Position numbers and translations under genes: made by a program. Shown here piece after piece: positions 1 through 6,781 of a stretch of DNA of 7,965 bases. The stretch lies in contig JAAEOP010000032.1 of assembly GCA_024223125.1 (NCBI GenBank), positions 1 through 7,965 on the forward strand. Direction: 5' to 3'. Numbering within the stretch: the first letter of the stretch is position 1; the number at the start of each line of letters is the position of its first letter. Source of the stretch: Chloroflexota bacterium. Lineage in GTDB: Bacteria > Chloroflexota > Anaerolineae > Promineifilales > Promineifilaceae. The notes below the pieces were generated by a model, which saw nothing but the letters and a program-made list of their open reading frames with translations, made no database searches and was not told where the DNA came from.

Positions 1-2385
1 GCCGGAAATCTGGCTCAGGCCACCGACGAACGCGGCATCCACACCGGTTACACCTATGACAACCTGAATCGTCAGACCCAGGTTTGCCAGGATACTCAGG
101 GGTTATATCTTTGTACTGACAATGGTTACGACGCCCTCAACAACCAACAAACCATTACCGATCCCAATGGTATCGTTACCTTCCAGGACGTTAACTTTTT
201 CGGCCAGCCGGGACAGATTATTGATGATTTTGGCGGTTTGAATGCGGTCACATCGTACAGCTACGATGGGAACTTAAACCTGACCCGTATCATAGACGCC
301 AATGGCAACGTTACCCAATATAGCTATTCACCGCGCAATGAGCTGACCCTGGAAACGTATGCTGACGGCACAACGGTGGGGTATGCGTATGACGGCCGAG
401 GCAATCTGACCGTCCGCACCAATCAAGACGGCGACACTATCAACCACACCTACGATGGCGCCGGGCGACTGCTGGGCAAGAGTTTCTCCACCGGCGGCAG
501 CCAGACCTACACCTACGATGACGCCAGCCGCCTGCTTACCGCTGGGCAGACGATGCATGGCCATACCAGCCAACTTACCTACATTTACAATCCCCTTAAT
601 GACGTCACCGCTACCAGCCAAACATTGGCTGGCGCCAGTTGGACCGTGGGCTATGCTTATGATTATGTGAGTGGCGTTTATACGATGACCTATCCTTCCG
701 GGGTAGAGCGGGTACAGGCGATTGATCCACTCGGCCGTTTGGACAGTGTCAACGATGGCGGCGGCAGTGTCATTGTTGATTACACCTATGACGACCTGAA
801 CAGTTACATCACGGTGGCCTATGCCAACGGCATCACTAACCGCACCGATTATGATGCTTTGTACCGTACCACTCGCGTCAGTTCGGCCGTGGCCGATTAT
901 CGTTATGGTTACGACGCGGCCGGCAACCGCACCTACATGCAGCGGGCACACAGAACAGGCCAACCGAGCGACGTATATGAGTACGACGACCTCTACCAGC
1001 TTACCCAGGTTTGGTACGGCGCCGATGCGACTAACCCGACCAGCATCAACAATTACGACTCGTTGCAATGGTACGATCTGGACAACTTGGGTAACCGCTT
1101 AGAGGTGCAAAATGACGGCGCCAGCGTCAGCTACCTGCCTAACGATGGCAGCCAGCTTACCAACGTCATGAACCGGTACGAAGCGGTAGACAGTACAGCT
1201 TACACTTACGATTTGCGCGGCAATACCCTCACCGACAACAACAATACCTATACTTATGACATCCTCAACCGGCAGACGGGCATGTCTGGTCCTGGTGGTA
1301 CAGCCGAATATGTTTATGATGCTTTCGGCCGTCGGCTGGCCAAAATTGTCGGCGGCGTCACCGCCCACTTCATCTACGATCTGGATTACCGCGTCCTGGA
1401 AGAAAGAGATGGCGCTGGCAGCCTGACAGCCCAATACACATATGGCAGCGGGATAGACGAACTGCTAACGATGGAACGCGGCGGCAGTGTCTATACCTAT
1501 CATCGAGACGCCTTAGGCAGTGTCACCGAAGTCAGTAACAGCGCCGGTTCCCTCGTGGAACGTTATGAGTATGATGTTTATGGCACACCCTCGTTCTTTG
1601 ACGCGGCCGATAATCCCCTTACCAGTTCGGGCATCAACAACCCCTACCTCTTCACTGCCCGCCGTTACGATCCTGAATCTACAAACTACTACTATCGGGC
1701 ACGAATGTACCATCCAGGAAACGGCCGTTTTCTACAAATGGATCCCTTAGGGTATGCAGATTCAACAAATCTATATCTCTACACAGATAGTCAACCGGTT
1801 CTGCTTACAGATCCAACCGGACTGTTTGCCTTAAAAATAGGATTTAGTGGTGAATACATAATTGCTGCTGGGCCGACACCTATACCAGGCGTTGGCTGGA
1901 TAGTGAAAGTGTTTATAGATACAACGGTGTTTGAATGTTGTAACAAAAATAATGGAAATCGTGAATGGTGGGGAACGGCAACCCTTGGTATCTCTGCTGA
2001 AGTTATGGCAGGAGGTAGCTTCAAAGGTAAAGAAAGAGCGCCAAATTCCAGAGGTTCACAGTATCGCGATACACAAAACAAACGATATGTGAAAGGACCA
2101 AAATCTGGAAATTATAAATTCAAAAGCAGTGACAGGGCCATTACCAACTTATCTACATGTCCTAAAAGAGGTTGTACTGGCTTTGCAGAGGGGTTCATCA
2201 AAGGAAATGCCGGCTTCGGCATTGGCGGATCGTTTGATATTACATTTCCGATTTATCCTAAACTTCAAAAGCCAAAATTTAGCGCCCAGGTAGATGTATG
2301 GAGTTTTGGGGCTTCAATAAGTATTGGAGCGAAAGGAGGCGGTAAATGTAATGGTCCCTTAAATGCCGTTTTTAACTTATTCTGA
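1..2385 (+). CDS. RHS/YD-repeat protein, 3' part (5' end outside the window), with variable C-terminal tail
   Basis: The frame is open from the first base to a TGA at 2383-2385, giving 794 residues with no start in the window; the first possible start (TTG at 238) lies inside the repeats and is not the real one. Residues 1 to about 500 are degenerate YD repeats (YxYDxxGNLTxxxDxxG type), which in this family build a hollow beta-cocoon around the C-terminal part. Residues about 500-608 are the conserved RHS core (LGSVTEV, YEYDVYG, ARRYDPES, YYRARMYHPGNGRFLQMDPLG order), ending in PVLLTDPTGL, a match to the PxxxxDPxGL self-cleavage motif. The last 186 residues are unrelated to the core, rich in Gly, Lys and beta-type segments, and hold five Cys (a CC pair, CPKRGC, KC). 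I do not recognise a toxin fold. GC falls from about 63% in sampled core blocks to 33-48% in the tail, as expected for a swapped tip. The protein is probably exported or surface-located; no immunity gene is evident next to it. Confidence 0.93.
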   Translation, partial: AGNLAQATDERGIHTGYTYDNLNRQTQVCQDTQGLYLCTDNGYDALNNQQTITDPNGIVTFQDVNFFGQPGQIIDDFGGLNAVTSYSYDGNLNLTRIIDANGNVTQYSYSPRNELTLETYADGTTVGYAYDGRGNLTVRTNQDGDTINHTYDGAGRLLGKSFSTGGSQTYTYDDASRLLTAGQTMHGHTSQLTYIYNPLNDVTATSQTLAGASWTVGYAYDYVSGVYTMTYPSGVERVQAIDPLGRLDSVNDGGGSVIVDYTYDDLNSYITVAYANGITNRTDYDALYRTTRVSSAVADYRYGYDAAGNRTYMQRAHRTGQPSDVYEYDDLYQLTQVWYGADATNPTSINNYDSLQWYDLDNLGNRLEVQNDGASVSYLPNDGSQLTNVMNRYEAVDSTAYTYDLRGNTLTDNNNTYTYDILNRQTGMSGPGGTAEYVYDAFGRRLAKIVGGVTAHFIYDLDYRVLEERDGAGSLTAQYTYGSGIDELLTMERGGSVYTYHRDALGSVTEVSNSAGSLVERYEYDVYGTPSFFDAADNPLTSSGINNPYLFTARRYDPESTNYYYRARMYHPGNGRFLQMDPLGYADSTNLYLYTDSQPVLLTDPTGLFALKIGFSGEYIIAAGPTPIPGVGWIVKVFIDTTVFECCNKNNGNREWWGTATLGISAEVMAGGSFKGKERAPNSRGSQYRDTQNKRYVKGPKSGNYKFKSSDRAITNLSTCPKRGCTGFAEGFIKGNAGFGIGGSFDITFPIYPKLQKPKFSAQVDVWSFGASISIGAKGGGKCNGPLNAVFNLF

Positions 2386-2429
2386 TTTAAAAGATTATCC
2401 TCTGTAATTAGATAAACTCGATCAGAAGA

Positions 2430-2459
2430 TCGTGACGGTTACGGCCGTAACCGTCACGA
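2430..2459. terminator. Perfect 30-bp palindrome after the RHS gene, possible bidirectional terminator
   Basis: Bases 2430-2444 are the exact reverse complement of 2445-2459, with the axis inside the octamer ACGGCCGT at 2441-2448. As RNA it could fold into a GC-rich hairpin of about 13 bp with a minimal loop, 45 nt after the RHS stop. It lacks a U-tract on either side, so a classical intrinsic terminator is not proven. A protein-binding or DNA-level role is equally possible. A smaller hairpin (CGATC-AGAA-GATCG, 2419-2432) overlaps its left edge. Confidence 0.5.
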
Positions 2460-2536
2460 CCCATTTTGTATATCCCGGCTATTTTCATTCTGCGAATTAC
2501 CTCTGCTGAACGGCCGTACCCTCAACCCCCCATCCC

Positions 2537-2545
2537 TGATACAAT
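2537..2545 (+). promoter_or_regulatory. Candidate extended -10 promoter for the holin-like gene
   Basis: TGATACAAT matches an extended -10 (TGn then TACAAT, five of six to TATAAT). It lies 35 nt before the ATG at 2581, leaving a short leader with a strong ribosome site. No convincing -35 hexamer is seen at 16-18 nt upstream, which extended -10 promoters can tolerate. The nine-mer GATACAATT recurs at 4420-4428 upstream of the cyclase operon. Confidence 0.35.
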
Positions 2546-2580
2546 TCAAACAATATCCATACCCCAAATAGGAGGAAACG

Positions 2581-2940
2581 ATGCGTAACATCATCATTAA
2601 AATTATTGTGAACATGCTTGCTTTATGGGCGGCGGCCTTTTTTGTGGGCGGTATTTCCCTGACCGGGAATCTCTTACAATGGCTTGTGGTCGCCATTGTT
2701 TTTGGTCTGGTAAATGCCTTTATCAAACCATTAGTTAAATTGCTCACCCTGCCCATCAACGTCGCCACCTTAGGTTTGTTTTCATTGGTCATCAACACAG
2801 TTTTGCTGCTGCTAACTGGTTTGTTAGCCAACGGGCTTTCATTTGATGGCGGTCCTTTTGCCAATATATGGTCTGCCTTTCTAGGCAGCCTAGTTATCAG
2901 TATTGTCAGCACCATCCTCAACTGGTTTTTGAAGGATTGA
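2581..2940 (+). CDS. Phage holin family 4 / YvlD-like small membrane protein
   Basis: The gene encodes 119 residues, starting at an ATG 6 nt after a strong Shine-Dalgarno (AGGAGG, 2570-2575). Four hydrophobic helices are visible at about residues 5-25, 31-48, 60-82 and 96-116, with a conserved NAFIKPLVKLLTLPINVATLGLF stretch (residues 45-67) that is the hallmark of the phage_holin_4 (PF04020) family. Members are about 110-130 residues long and lie in the inner membrane; the name is historical, lysis activity is not established for most, and YvlD of Bacillus belongs here in a stress-related operon. It stands alone with its own probable promoter, downstream of the RHS gene and upstream of a broken gene, so no functional partner can be read from context. 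There is no phage gene around it, which argues against a real lysis role. Confidence 0.88.
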   Translation: MRNIIIKIIVNMLALWAAAFFVGGISLTGNLLQWLVVAIVFGLVNAFIKPLVKLLTLPINVATLGLFSLVINTVLLLLTGLLANGLSFDGGPFANIWSAFLGSLVISIVSTILNWFLKD

Positions 2941-3064
2941 ATGTAGCATCTCAATGAATGAATAGTGTATCCTCCGTTGTTAGTTTTTGAAAGTTTGCGT
3001 TTGACCACGCCAAATCAATCCTTAATTGTTAGATATGTGTCAAGCGCTATAGAAAGGAAATCAC

Positions 3065-3560
3065 ATGGACTTATCAACTAAAAGCATTGAGGCCATTAAC
3101 TTACTAACGGGAACCAACCCAGAATCCTATGAAATATATTTAGACGGAAACTGGATTAAAACAGATTGTATCGTCTGGCAAGTTTCAAATCGATTTAATG
3201 TTGAATCAAGTAAGGGTGATTATCAAAGATGAATCTGTTCTGGCTTACTTGAATGAAGCAGACTAGGTCGTCATTGCTCCAACTACAAACCAATTTGATA
3301 TTCTTGAAATCGAACGGACTGAGGGCAACAATTATGGTTTTGGGACCGAGACAATCATTGAAGGATTAACAAAACTAGACGAGAAATATAGGATTGACAT
3401 TATCAAGGCTTCAAGCACTTCGGTCGAGTTCATACTCCAGAATGTTCCGAAAGGGCAAGAAGCTCAAAAGTTAGGTAAATGGTTACTCGAATTTTGTCCT
3501 GACCTATTTGAAACACCTGATAAATTTCCTGATGGCAAAGTTTCTTTGTGGTGGGATTAG
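3065..3560 (+). pseudogene. Broken DUF4253-family gene (one frameshift, one in-frame stop)
   Basis: An ATG at 3065 preceded by AAGGAAA (3054-3060) opens frame 2 and runs only to TGA at 3230-3232. The body continues in frame 3 from somewhere between 3144 and 3232, is cut by TAG at 3264-3266, and then runs to TAG at 3558-3560. The frame-3 product has the family pattern: VVIAPTTNQFDILEIERTEG, NNYGFGTETIIEGL, YRIDIIKASSTSVEF, then EFCPDLFETPD and the terminal LWWD, which resembles DUF4253 (PF14062) C-terminal domains of unknown function. Sampled blocks are about 33% GC, far below the neighbours, and carry no ACGGCCGT octamer, so the gene is probably an import that has since decayed. The N-terminal piece (MDLSTKSIEAIN...) is not recognised. 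A sequencing error could mimic one lesion but hardly both. Confidence 0.72.
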
Positions 3561-3648
3561 GATATAGACAAATAAGCAATTAATGTGTGGCGCGGTGTCT
3601 AATCAAAAAAGCCTAATGATTTGCTCACAGTCGACTGCCAACTCATGC

Positions 3649-3654
3649 TAAAAT
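3649..3654 (+). promoter_or_regulatory. Candidate -10 element for the Uma2 gene
   Basis: TAAAAT (five of six to TATAAT), followed by AG, lies 32 nt before the chosen ATG. A TTG lies 28 nt upstream of it (3621), the same distance as in front of the similar TAAAATAG at 4439. A 22-nt spacer between hexamers is longer than the usual 17, so the upstream part is uncertain. Confidence 0.3.
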
Positions 3655-3685
3655 AGTGTTATCTACGTGTGTAGGAGTATGTAAG

Positions 3686-4387
3686 ATGACTGTCTCAACA
3701 TTAGAAGCGACGGCCGTACAACAGCTAAAAATGAGTTATGAAGAATATCTAAACATTGCCACTGACGCTCAAATTATGGAATGGGCTAATGGGGAGGTTA
3801 TAGTTTATATGCCGCCAATATATGCACATCAAAATGTTGTTAGTTTTCTGGACAGAATTCTTTCCAATTTTATTGATCAGTTCCGTTTGGGTGTCCTCGT
3901 TTTGGCTCCGTTTGAGGTGAAACTGTGGCCAGATGGCCCCTCGCGTGAACCAGATTTGCTTTTTGTGCGCCAGGAAAATTCACAAAAGCTGACCGAAAAA
4001 CGATTTATTGGCGGACCTGATCTGGTGGTGGAAATTGTGTCGCCGAGCAGCGTGACGGTAGATCGGATTGAGAAGTTTGCGGAGTATGAACAGGCGGGCA
4101 TACAGGAATATTGGATCATTGACCCTCGGCCATTCCAACGGCAGGCGGAGTTTTTTGTCCGGGGGGAGAACGGCCGTTTTCAGGCTGCGCTTTTGACGGA
4201 TGACGGCCGTTTCTATTCCACAGTTCTGACTAACTTCTGGCTGCATGCAGGCTGGTTTCTAACTGATGATTTACCCAACCCCCAACTGTGTCTGGCCGAA
4301 ATTATGCTGACGGTGGAATCCCTCTCTGCCCAAGCCCAGATAGCTTACCAGGCAATGTATGATTTTTTCAGCCAAGACAATCGTTAA
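3686..4387 (+). CDS. Uma2 family PD-(D/E)XK nuclease (DUF820)
   Basis: The protein has 233 residues. The start is placed at ATG 3686 because GGAG (3674-3677) sits 8 nt upstream; a GTG at 3656 is in frame but overlaps the likely -10 element and would add ten residues with no ribosome site. The family signature is complete: MSYEEYL near residue 16, EPDLLFV (Asp90), PDLVVEIVSPSS (Glu116), then DRIEKFAEYEQAGIQEYWIIDP (Lys130 as the probable catalytic lysine). Length is at the upper end of the normal 180-230. Uma2 proteins are predicted restriction-like nucleases, very numerous in Cyanobacteria and Chloroflexota; their biological role is not settled. Three ACGGCCGT octamers lie inside (3710, 4170, 4203), read in two different frames. 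It appears to be a single-gene unit, with a terminator-type hairpin 80 nt after the stop. Confidence 0.93.
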   Translation: MTVSTLEATAVQQLKMSYEEYLNIATDAQIMEWANGEVIVYMPPIYAHQNVVSFLDRILSNFIDQFRLGVLVLAPFEVKLWPDGPSREPDLLFVRQENSQKLTEKRFIGGPDLVVEIVSPSSVTVDRIEKFAEYEQAGIQEYWIIDPRPFQRQAEFFVRGENGRFQAALLTDDGRFYSTVLTNFWLHAGWFLTDDLPNPQLCLAEIMLTVESLSAQAQIAYQAMYDFFSQDNR

Positions 4388-4438
4388 TCTTCTAGTACCA
4401 TCAATCCAAATTGTTAGCCGATACAATTGCGTGACCGT

Positions 4439-4444
4439 TAAAAT
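4439..4444 (+). promoter_or_regulatory. Candidate -10 element for the cyclase operon
   Basis: TAAAAT followed by AG resembles the element before the Uma2 gene, with TTG again 28 nt upstream (4411). TACAAT at 4422-4427 is an alternative -10. Either choice places the hairpin at 4467-4492 inside the transcribed leader. Confidence 0.3.
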
Positions 4445-4466
4445 AGAGTCATGCAGCTTAGAAACC

Positions 4467-4492
4467 CGATTTCTCTAAGAAATCGTTTTTTT
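4467..4492 (+). terminator. Intrinsic terminator-type hairpin with seven-T tract
   Basis: CGATTTC (4467-4473) pairs with GAAATCG (4479-4485) around the loop TCTAA, and seven T follow directly (4486-4492). This is the layout of a Rho-independent terminator, with a modest AT-rich 7-bp stem. It lies 80 nt after the Uma2 stop and 28 nt before the cyclase start. It either ends the Uma2 transcript or, if the -10 at 4439 is real, acts as a leader attenuator for the cyclase operon. Confidence 0.62.
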
Positions 4493-4519
4493 AGGAGTTT
4501 TCAAGGAAGGCACTATTTG

Positions 4520-5461
4520 ATGAAGCTAAATTTAAGATTTGCTGTTTTGGTGTTGTTGGCGTTAACGGCCGTCATTCTCTCCGCCTGTACCAAGTCACAA
4601 ACGCCTCCCACGCCCCTACCGAGCGCCGCCAATGTGTTGGGCGTGCCGCTGGCTGTTACAGCTGCGCCAACCGAAAGTTACCCGGTAGTCATAGCCCCAG
4701 CCGCAGCGGCCGCAGCCTATCCTGGGCCAGAAAATCAAACGCCAATTCATACCTACCGGATTGTGAACACATATCCCCATGATCCTAATGCTTTTACGCA
4801 GGGGTTGGTTTGGTATAACGGCCGTTTGCTAGAAGGAACCGGCTTAAACAATCAGTATCTGGCCCAACGCAACCTGACTGCTGGTTCCTCTATACGCCGG
4901 GTAAATCTGGAAACGGGAGAAGTAGAACAGATCGTGCCTCTGGACGATCCCTATTTTGGCGAAGGAATTGTGGTCTGGGAGGATAACCTCATCCAGCTTA
5001 CCTGGCAGGATCACGTGGCTTTTGTTTACGATAAAGAGACCTTTGCCCAACTGGAGCAGTTTTCGTATCAAACAGAAGGGTGGGGGGTGACGCATGACGG
5101 CCGTCAACTTATCATGAGCGACGGCAGCAGCTACCTTACCTTCCGCGATCCGCAAACCTTTGCCCAAACAGGCCAGATTCAAGTGTTAGATAAGGGTACG
5201 CCGGTACAACGATTAAACGAATTGGAATATATCAATGGAGAAGTGTGGGCCAATGTGTGGCAAACTAACCGCATTGCCCGCATAGACCCCCACACAGGCC
5301 GCGTAAACAGTTGGCTGGACCTGAGCGGTATTTTGGATGGGATCGAAATTAGCCAACAAATTGACGTACTCAACGGTATCGCTTACGATGCGACTAATGA
5401 CCGTATTTTTGTTACCGGCAAATTGTGGCCGGTTTTATTTGAGGTTGAAATAGAACAATGA
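4520..5461 (+). CDS. Glutaminyl-peptide cyclotransferase, secreted lipoprotein (plant-type, PF05096)
   Basis: The enzyme family turns N-terminal glutamine of peptides into pyroglutamate with release of ammonia. The start is set at ATG 4520: AAGGAAGG lies 9-12 nt upstream, and the product opens with a clean lipoprotein signal (MKLNLRFAVLVLLALTAVILSAC, lipobox LSAC, Cys23). An earlier in-frame ATG at 4451 would read through the terminator hairpin and bury the signal. After a Pro/Ala/Thr-rich linker (about residues 24-72) comes the five-bladed propeller domain, with the family blocks in order: FTQGLVWYNGRLLEGTG, DPYFGEGI, QLTWQDH, EGWGVTHDGR, MSDGSS, LNELEYINGEVWANVW, VLNGIAYD and VTGKLWP. Mature length is normal (313 residues with the signal). 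EGTG replaces the more usual ESTG. The stop overlaps the start of the amidotransferase gene by four bases, so the two are co-translated. Three ACGGCCGT octamers lie inside (4565, 4818, 5097). Confidence 0.93.
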   Translation: MKLNLRFAVLVLLALTAVILSACTKSQTPPTPLPSAANVLGVPLAVTAAPTESYPVVIAPAAAAAAYPGPENQTPIHTYRIVNTYPHDPNAFTQGLVWYNGRLLEGTGLNNQYLAQRNLTAGSSIRRVNLETGEVEQIVPLDDPYFGEGIVVWEDNLIQLTWQDHVAFVYDKETFAQLEQFSYQTEGWGVTHDGRQLIMSDGSSYLTFRDPQTFAQTGQIQVLDKGTPVQRLNELEYINGEVWANVWQTNRIARIDPHTGRVNSWLDLSGILDGIEISQQIDVLNGIAYDATNDRIFVTGKLWPVLFEVEIEQ

Positions 5462-6168
5462 AAGTAGGTATCTTAAATGCCATCCATCCCGACGAAAGTA
5501 AAGTTAACTGGCAGGGAACGCCTGTTGACACATACATCCACTTTTTCCAAAGTGTGAATGCCCCTTTTGAATATACTGGTTACGATGTTGCTCAGGGTCA
5601 ATTTCCCGCCTCGCCAACCGAATGTGACGCTTATATCATCACTGGCAGCCCCAGAAGCGCTTACGAGTCAGAGACCTGGCTTGTTACCCTGGCTCAGTTT
5701 ATCCGGGATGTTTATGCGGCCGGCCAAAAAATGGTAGGCATCTGTTTTGGACATCAAATGTTGGCGCAATCGTTAGGCGGCCGTGTCGAAAAATCAGAAA
5801 AAGGGTGGGGCTTTGGTTTGAAGCAGTTTGATGTGGCCGTTCAAAAGCCGTGGATGACCGGCCACCCAAACGAATGTTCATTGTACTTTGTCCATCAAGA
5901 CCAAATCATGCAGTTGCCACCCCAGGCTGAATTGTTAGGCGGGAATGTGTTTTGCCCTAATACGATGTATGAGATCAACGGCCGTGTCCTGGGCATTCAA
6001 GGTCATCCAGAAATTACGCTTGAAATTATGGATGATGTTAGCGCCAGACTTGAGGATATTATGGAACGGGGGATGTATGAAACGGCCGTGCAATCCCTCC
6101 AAAACACCCAACCTGACAACCAACTGGTTGGGGAATGGATCGTCAATTTTCTAACAGCGGCTGAATGA
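5458..6168 (+). CDS. Class I glutamine amidotransferase-like protein (GMP-synthase GATase type)
   Basis: The start ATG at 5458 overlaps the cyclase stop as ATGA, a sign of translational coupling. The 236-residue product is a stand-alone class I glutamine amidotransferase domain: oxyanion-strand segment ITGSPRSAYE (61-70), nucleophile elbow GICFGHQMLAQSLGG (Cys96) and GIQGHPEIT (His183, Glu185), so the Cys-His-Glu triad is intact. KGWGFG near residue 115 is typical of the YfeJ/gamma-glutamyl-peptidase subgroup rather than of GuaA itself. No synthase partner domain is present. Stand-alone members hydrolyse glutamine or gamma-glutamyl amide bonds; the precise substrate is unknown. Being paired with a glutaminyl cyclase points to glutamine or gamma-glutamyl peptide handling, although the cyclase is extracytoplasmic and this protein has no signal peptide. 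Octamers lie at 5978 and 6082. Confidence 0.9.
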   Translation: MKVGILNAIHPDESKVNWQGTPVDTYIHFFQSVNAPFEYTGYDVAQGQFPASPTECDAYIITGSPRSAYESETWLVTLAQFIRDVYAAGQKMVGICFGHQMLAQSLGGRVEKSEKGWGFGLKQFDVAVQKPWMTGHPNECSLYFVHQDQIMQLPPQAELLGGNVFCPNTMYEINGRVLGIQGHPEITLEIMDDVSARLEDIMERGMYETAVQSLQNTQPDNQLVGEWIVNFLTAAE

Positions 6169-6216
6169 CGCCAACATATTGATAAGACACTGAAAACTGA
6201 TTACTGTCTACTGGCG

Positions 6217-6765
6217 CTAACCGTGCCGCCGCCGCACCCACACCAGCGCCACGCTCGCAGCCACAGCCATCACGCCTGCCAGAACATTGAACAGGATGTC
6301 GCGCGGGTCGAACACACGGCTGGGCAGAAATGCCTGAATGCATTCGTCGAGTACGCCGACCAGCGCCGTCGCCAGAACGGCGAGCAGGGCGGGTACAGGA
6401 ACGCGGCGACCCTGGTTTGCTCGCTCCATGAGCGCTTCATAGATTAAGACGGCTACCACGCTGTACTCGATGAGGTGGCTGCGCTCCTCCGGAATCGTCA
6501 TCCGCAGGAACACAATAAGGTAGGCGCCCGCGACGCCCAAAGCAACGCCGATCTCAGTGCCGCCCGGCCGCGTTTTCAGCCCTAGCATCACGATAGCCGC
6601 CCCGATCAGGAGCAGGCCGAGCCAGAAGGCGGCGCCGATCATCTCTTGGTCGCGCAGGACCCCAGCCAGCGCCCGCGCTAGACCGAGAGTCAAGTAGATC
6701 GCCACCACGACGGCCAGCGCCCAAAGCCAGAGGCGGCGCTCACGAGTGGAGGTGAAGAGAGACAT
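6217..6765 (-). CDS. VanZ-family integral membrane protein
   Basis: The protein has 182 residues, read leftwards from ATG at 6765 (MSLFTSTRERRLWLW). The frame extends upstream to 6891, but that part is intron domain VI sequence. Hydrophobic helices lie at about residues 12-34, 43-63, 70-88, 97-113, 124-138 and 157-177. The VanZ (PF04892) signature is clear: PEERSHLIEYSVVAVLIYEAL (92-112) and LDECIQAFLPSRVFDPRDILFNVLAG (139-164), with the conserved Glu, His, Gln and Asp residues. VanZ of Enterococcus raises teicoplanin resistance; most family members have no known function and are not resistance genes. A sampled block is about 68% GC against 47-52% in the amidotransferase gene, with no ACGGCCGT octamer, so its history differs from the genes to the left. 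It converges on the amidotransferase gene, with 48 nt between the two stops and no clear terminator. Confidence 0.88.
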   Translation of the reverse strand: MSLFTSTRERRLWLWALAVVVAIYLTLGLARALAGVLRDQEMIGAAFWLGLLLIGAAIVMLGLKTRPGGTEIGVALGVAGAYLIVFLRMTIPEERSHLIEYSVVAVLIYEALMERANQGRRVPVPALLAVLATALVGVLDECIQAFLPSRVFDPRDILFNVLAGVMAVAASVALVWVRRRHG

Positions 6766-6772
6766 AGAGGAA

Positions 6773-6781
6773 ATTATAGCA
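6773..6781 (-). promoter_or_regulatory. Extended -10 promoter of the VanZ gene, predicting a leaderless mRNA
   Basis: On the minus strand TGC-TATAAT is a perfect extended -10. Only seven bases (TTCCTCT) separate it from the ATG at 6765, which puts transcription start on or within a base or two of the start codon. No Shine-Dalgarno is present in that gap. No good -35 is seen, which fits an extended -10 promoter. Confidence 0.6.

Larger units (their letters stand above)
1721..6089. repeat. Highly iterated palindromic octamer ACGGCCGT, 11 copies
   Basis: Exact copies start at 1721, 2441, 2510, 3710, 4170, 4203, 4565, 4818, 5097, 5978 and 6082. About 0.12 would be expected by chance in 8 kb of balanced DNA. 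In genes it is read either as Asn/Asp-Gly-Arg (1721, 4170, 4203, 4818, 5097, 5978) or as Thr-Ala-Val (3710, 4565, 6082), and two copies lie in a spacer, so selection or mutation acts on DNA rather than protein. None occurs in the RHS tail, the DUF4253 pseudogene, the VanZ gene or the intron region. Near copies such as TCGGCCGT are common in the RHS core. Confidence 0.85.

Noticed and set aside
328..1068. Long open frame of 246 codons on the minus strand inside the RHS gene
   Set aside because: It is a shadow of the repeat-rich codon use of the RHS frame; its product has no recognisable pattern and no ribosome site.
2454..3008. 184-codon minus-strand frame over the holin-like gene
   Set aside because: The plus-strand product matches a known membrane family with a strong ribosome site; the antisense product is featureless.
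3028..3610. Possible integron cassette: GTTAGAT before the DUF4253 pseudogene and GTCTAAT/GCCTAAT after it
   Set aside because: The seven-base core sites are loose matches, no paired inverted attC arms of the right length can be drawn, and no integrase is present.
6169..6216. Weak inverted repeat AGACA/TGTCT between the convergent genes as a terminator
   Set aside because: Five base pairs with a long loop and no T-tract are too weak to call.
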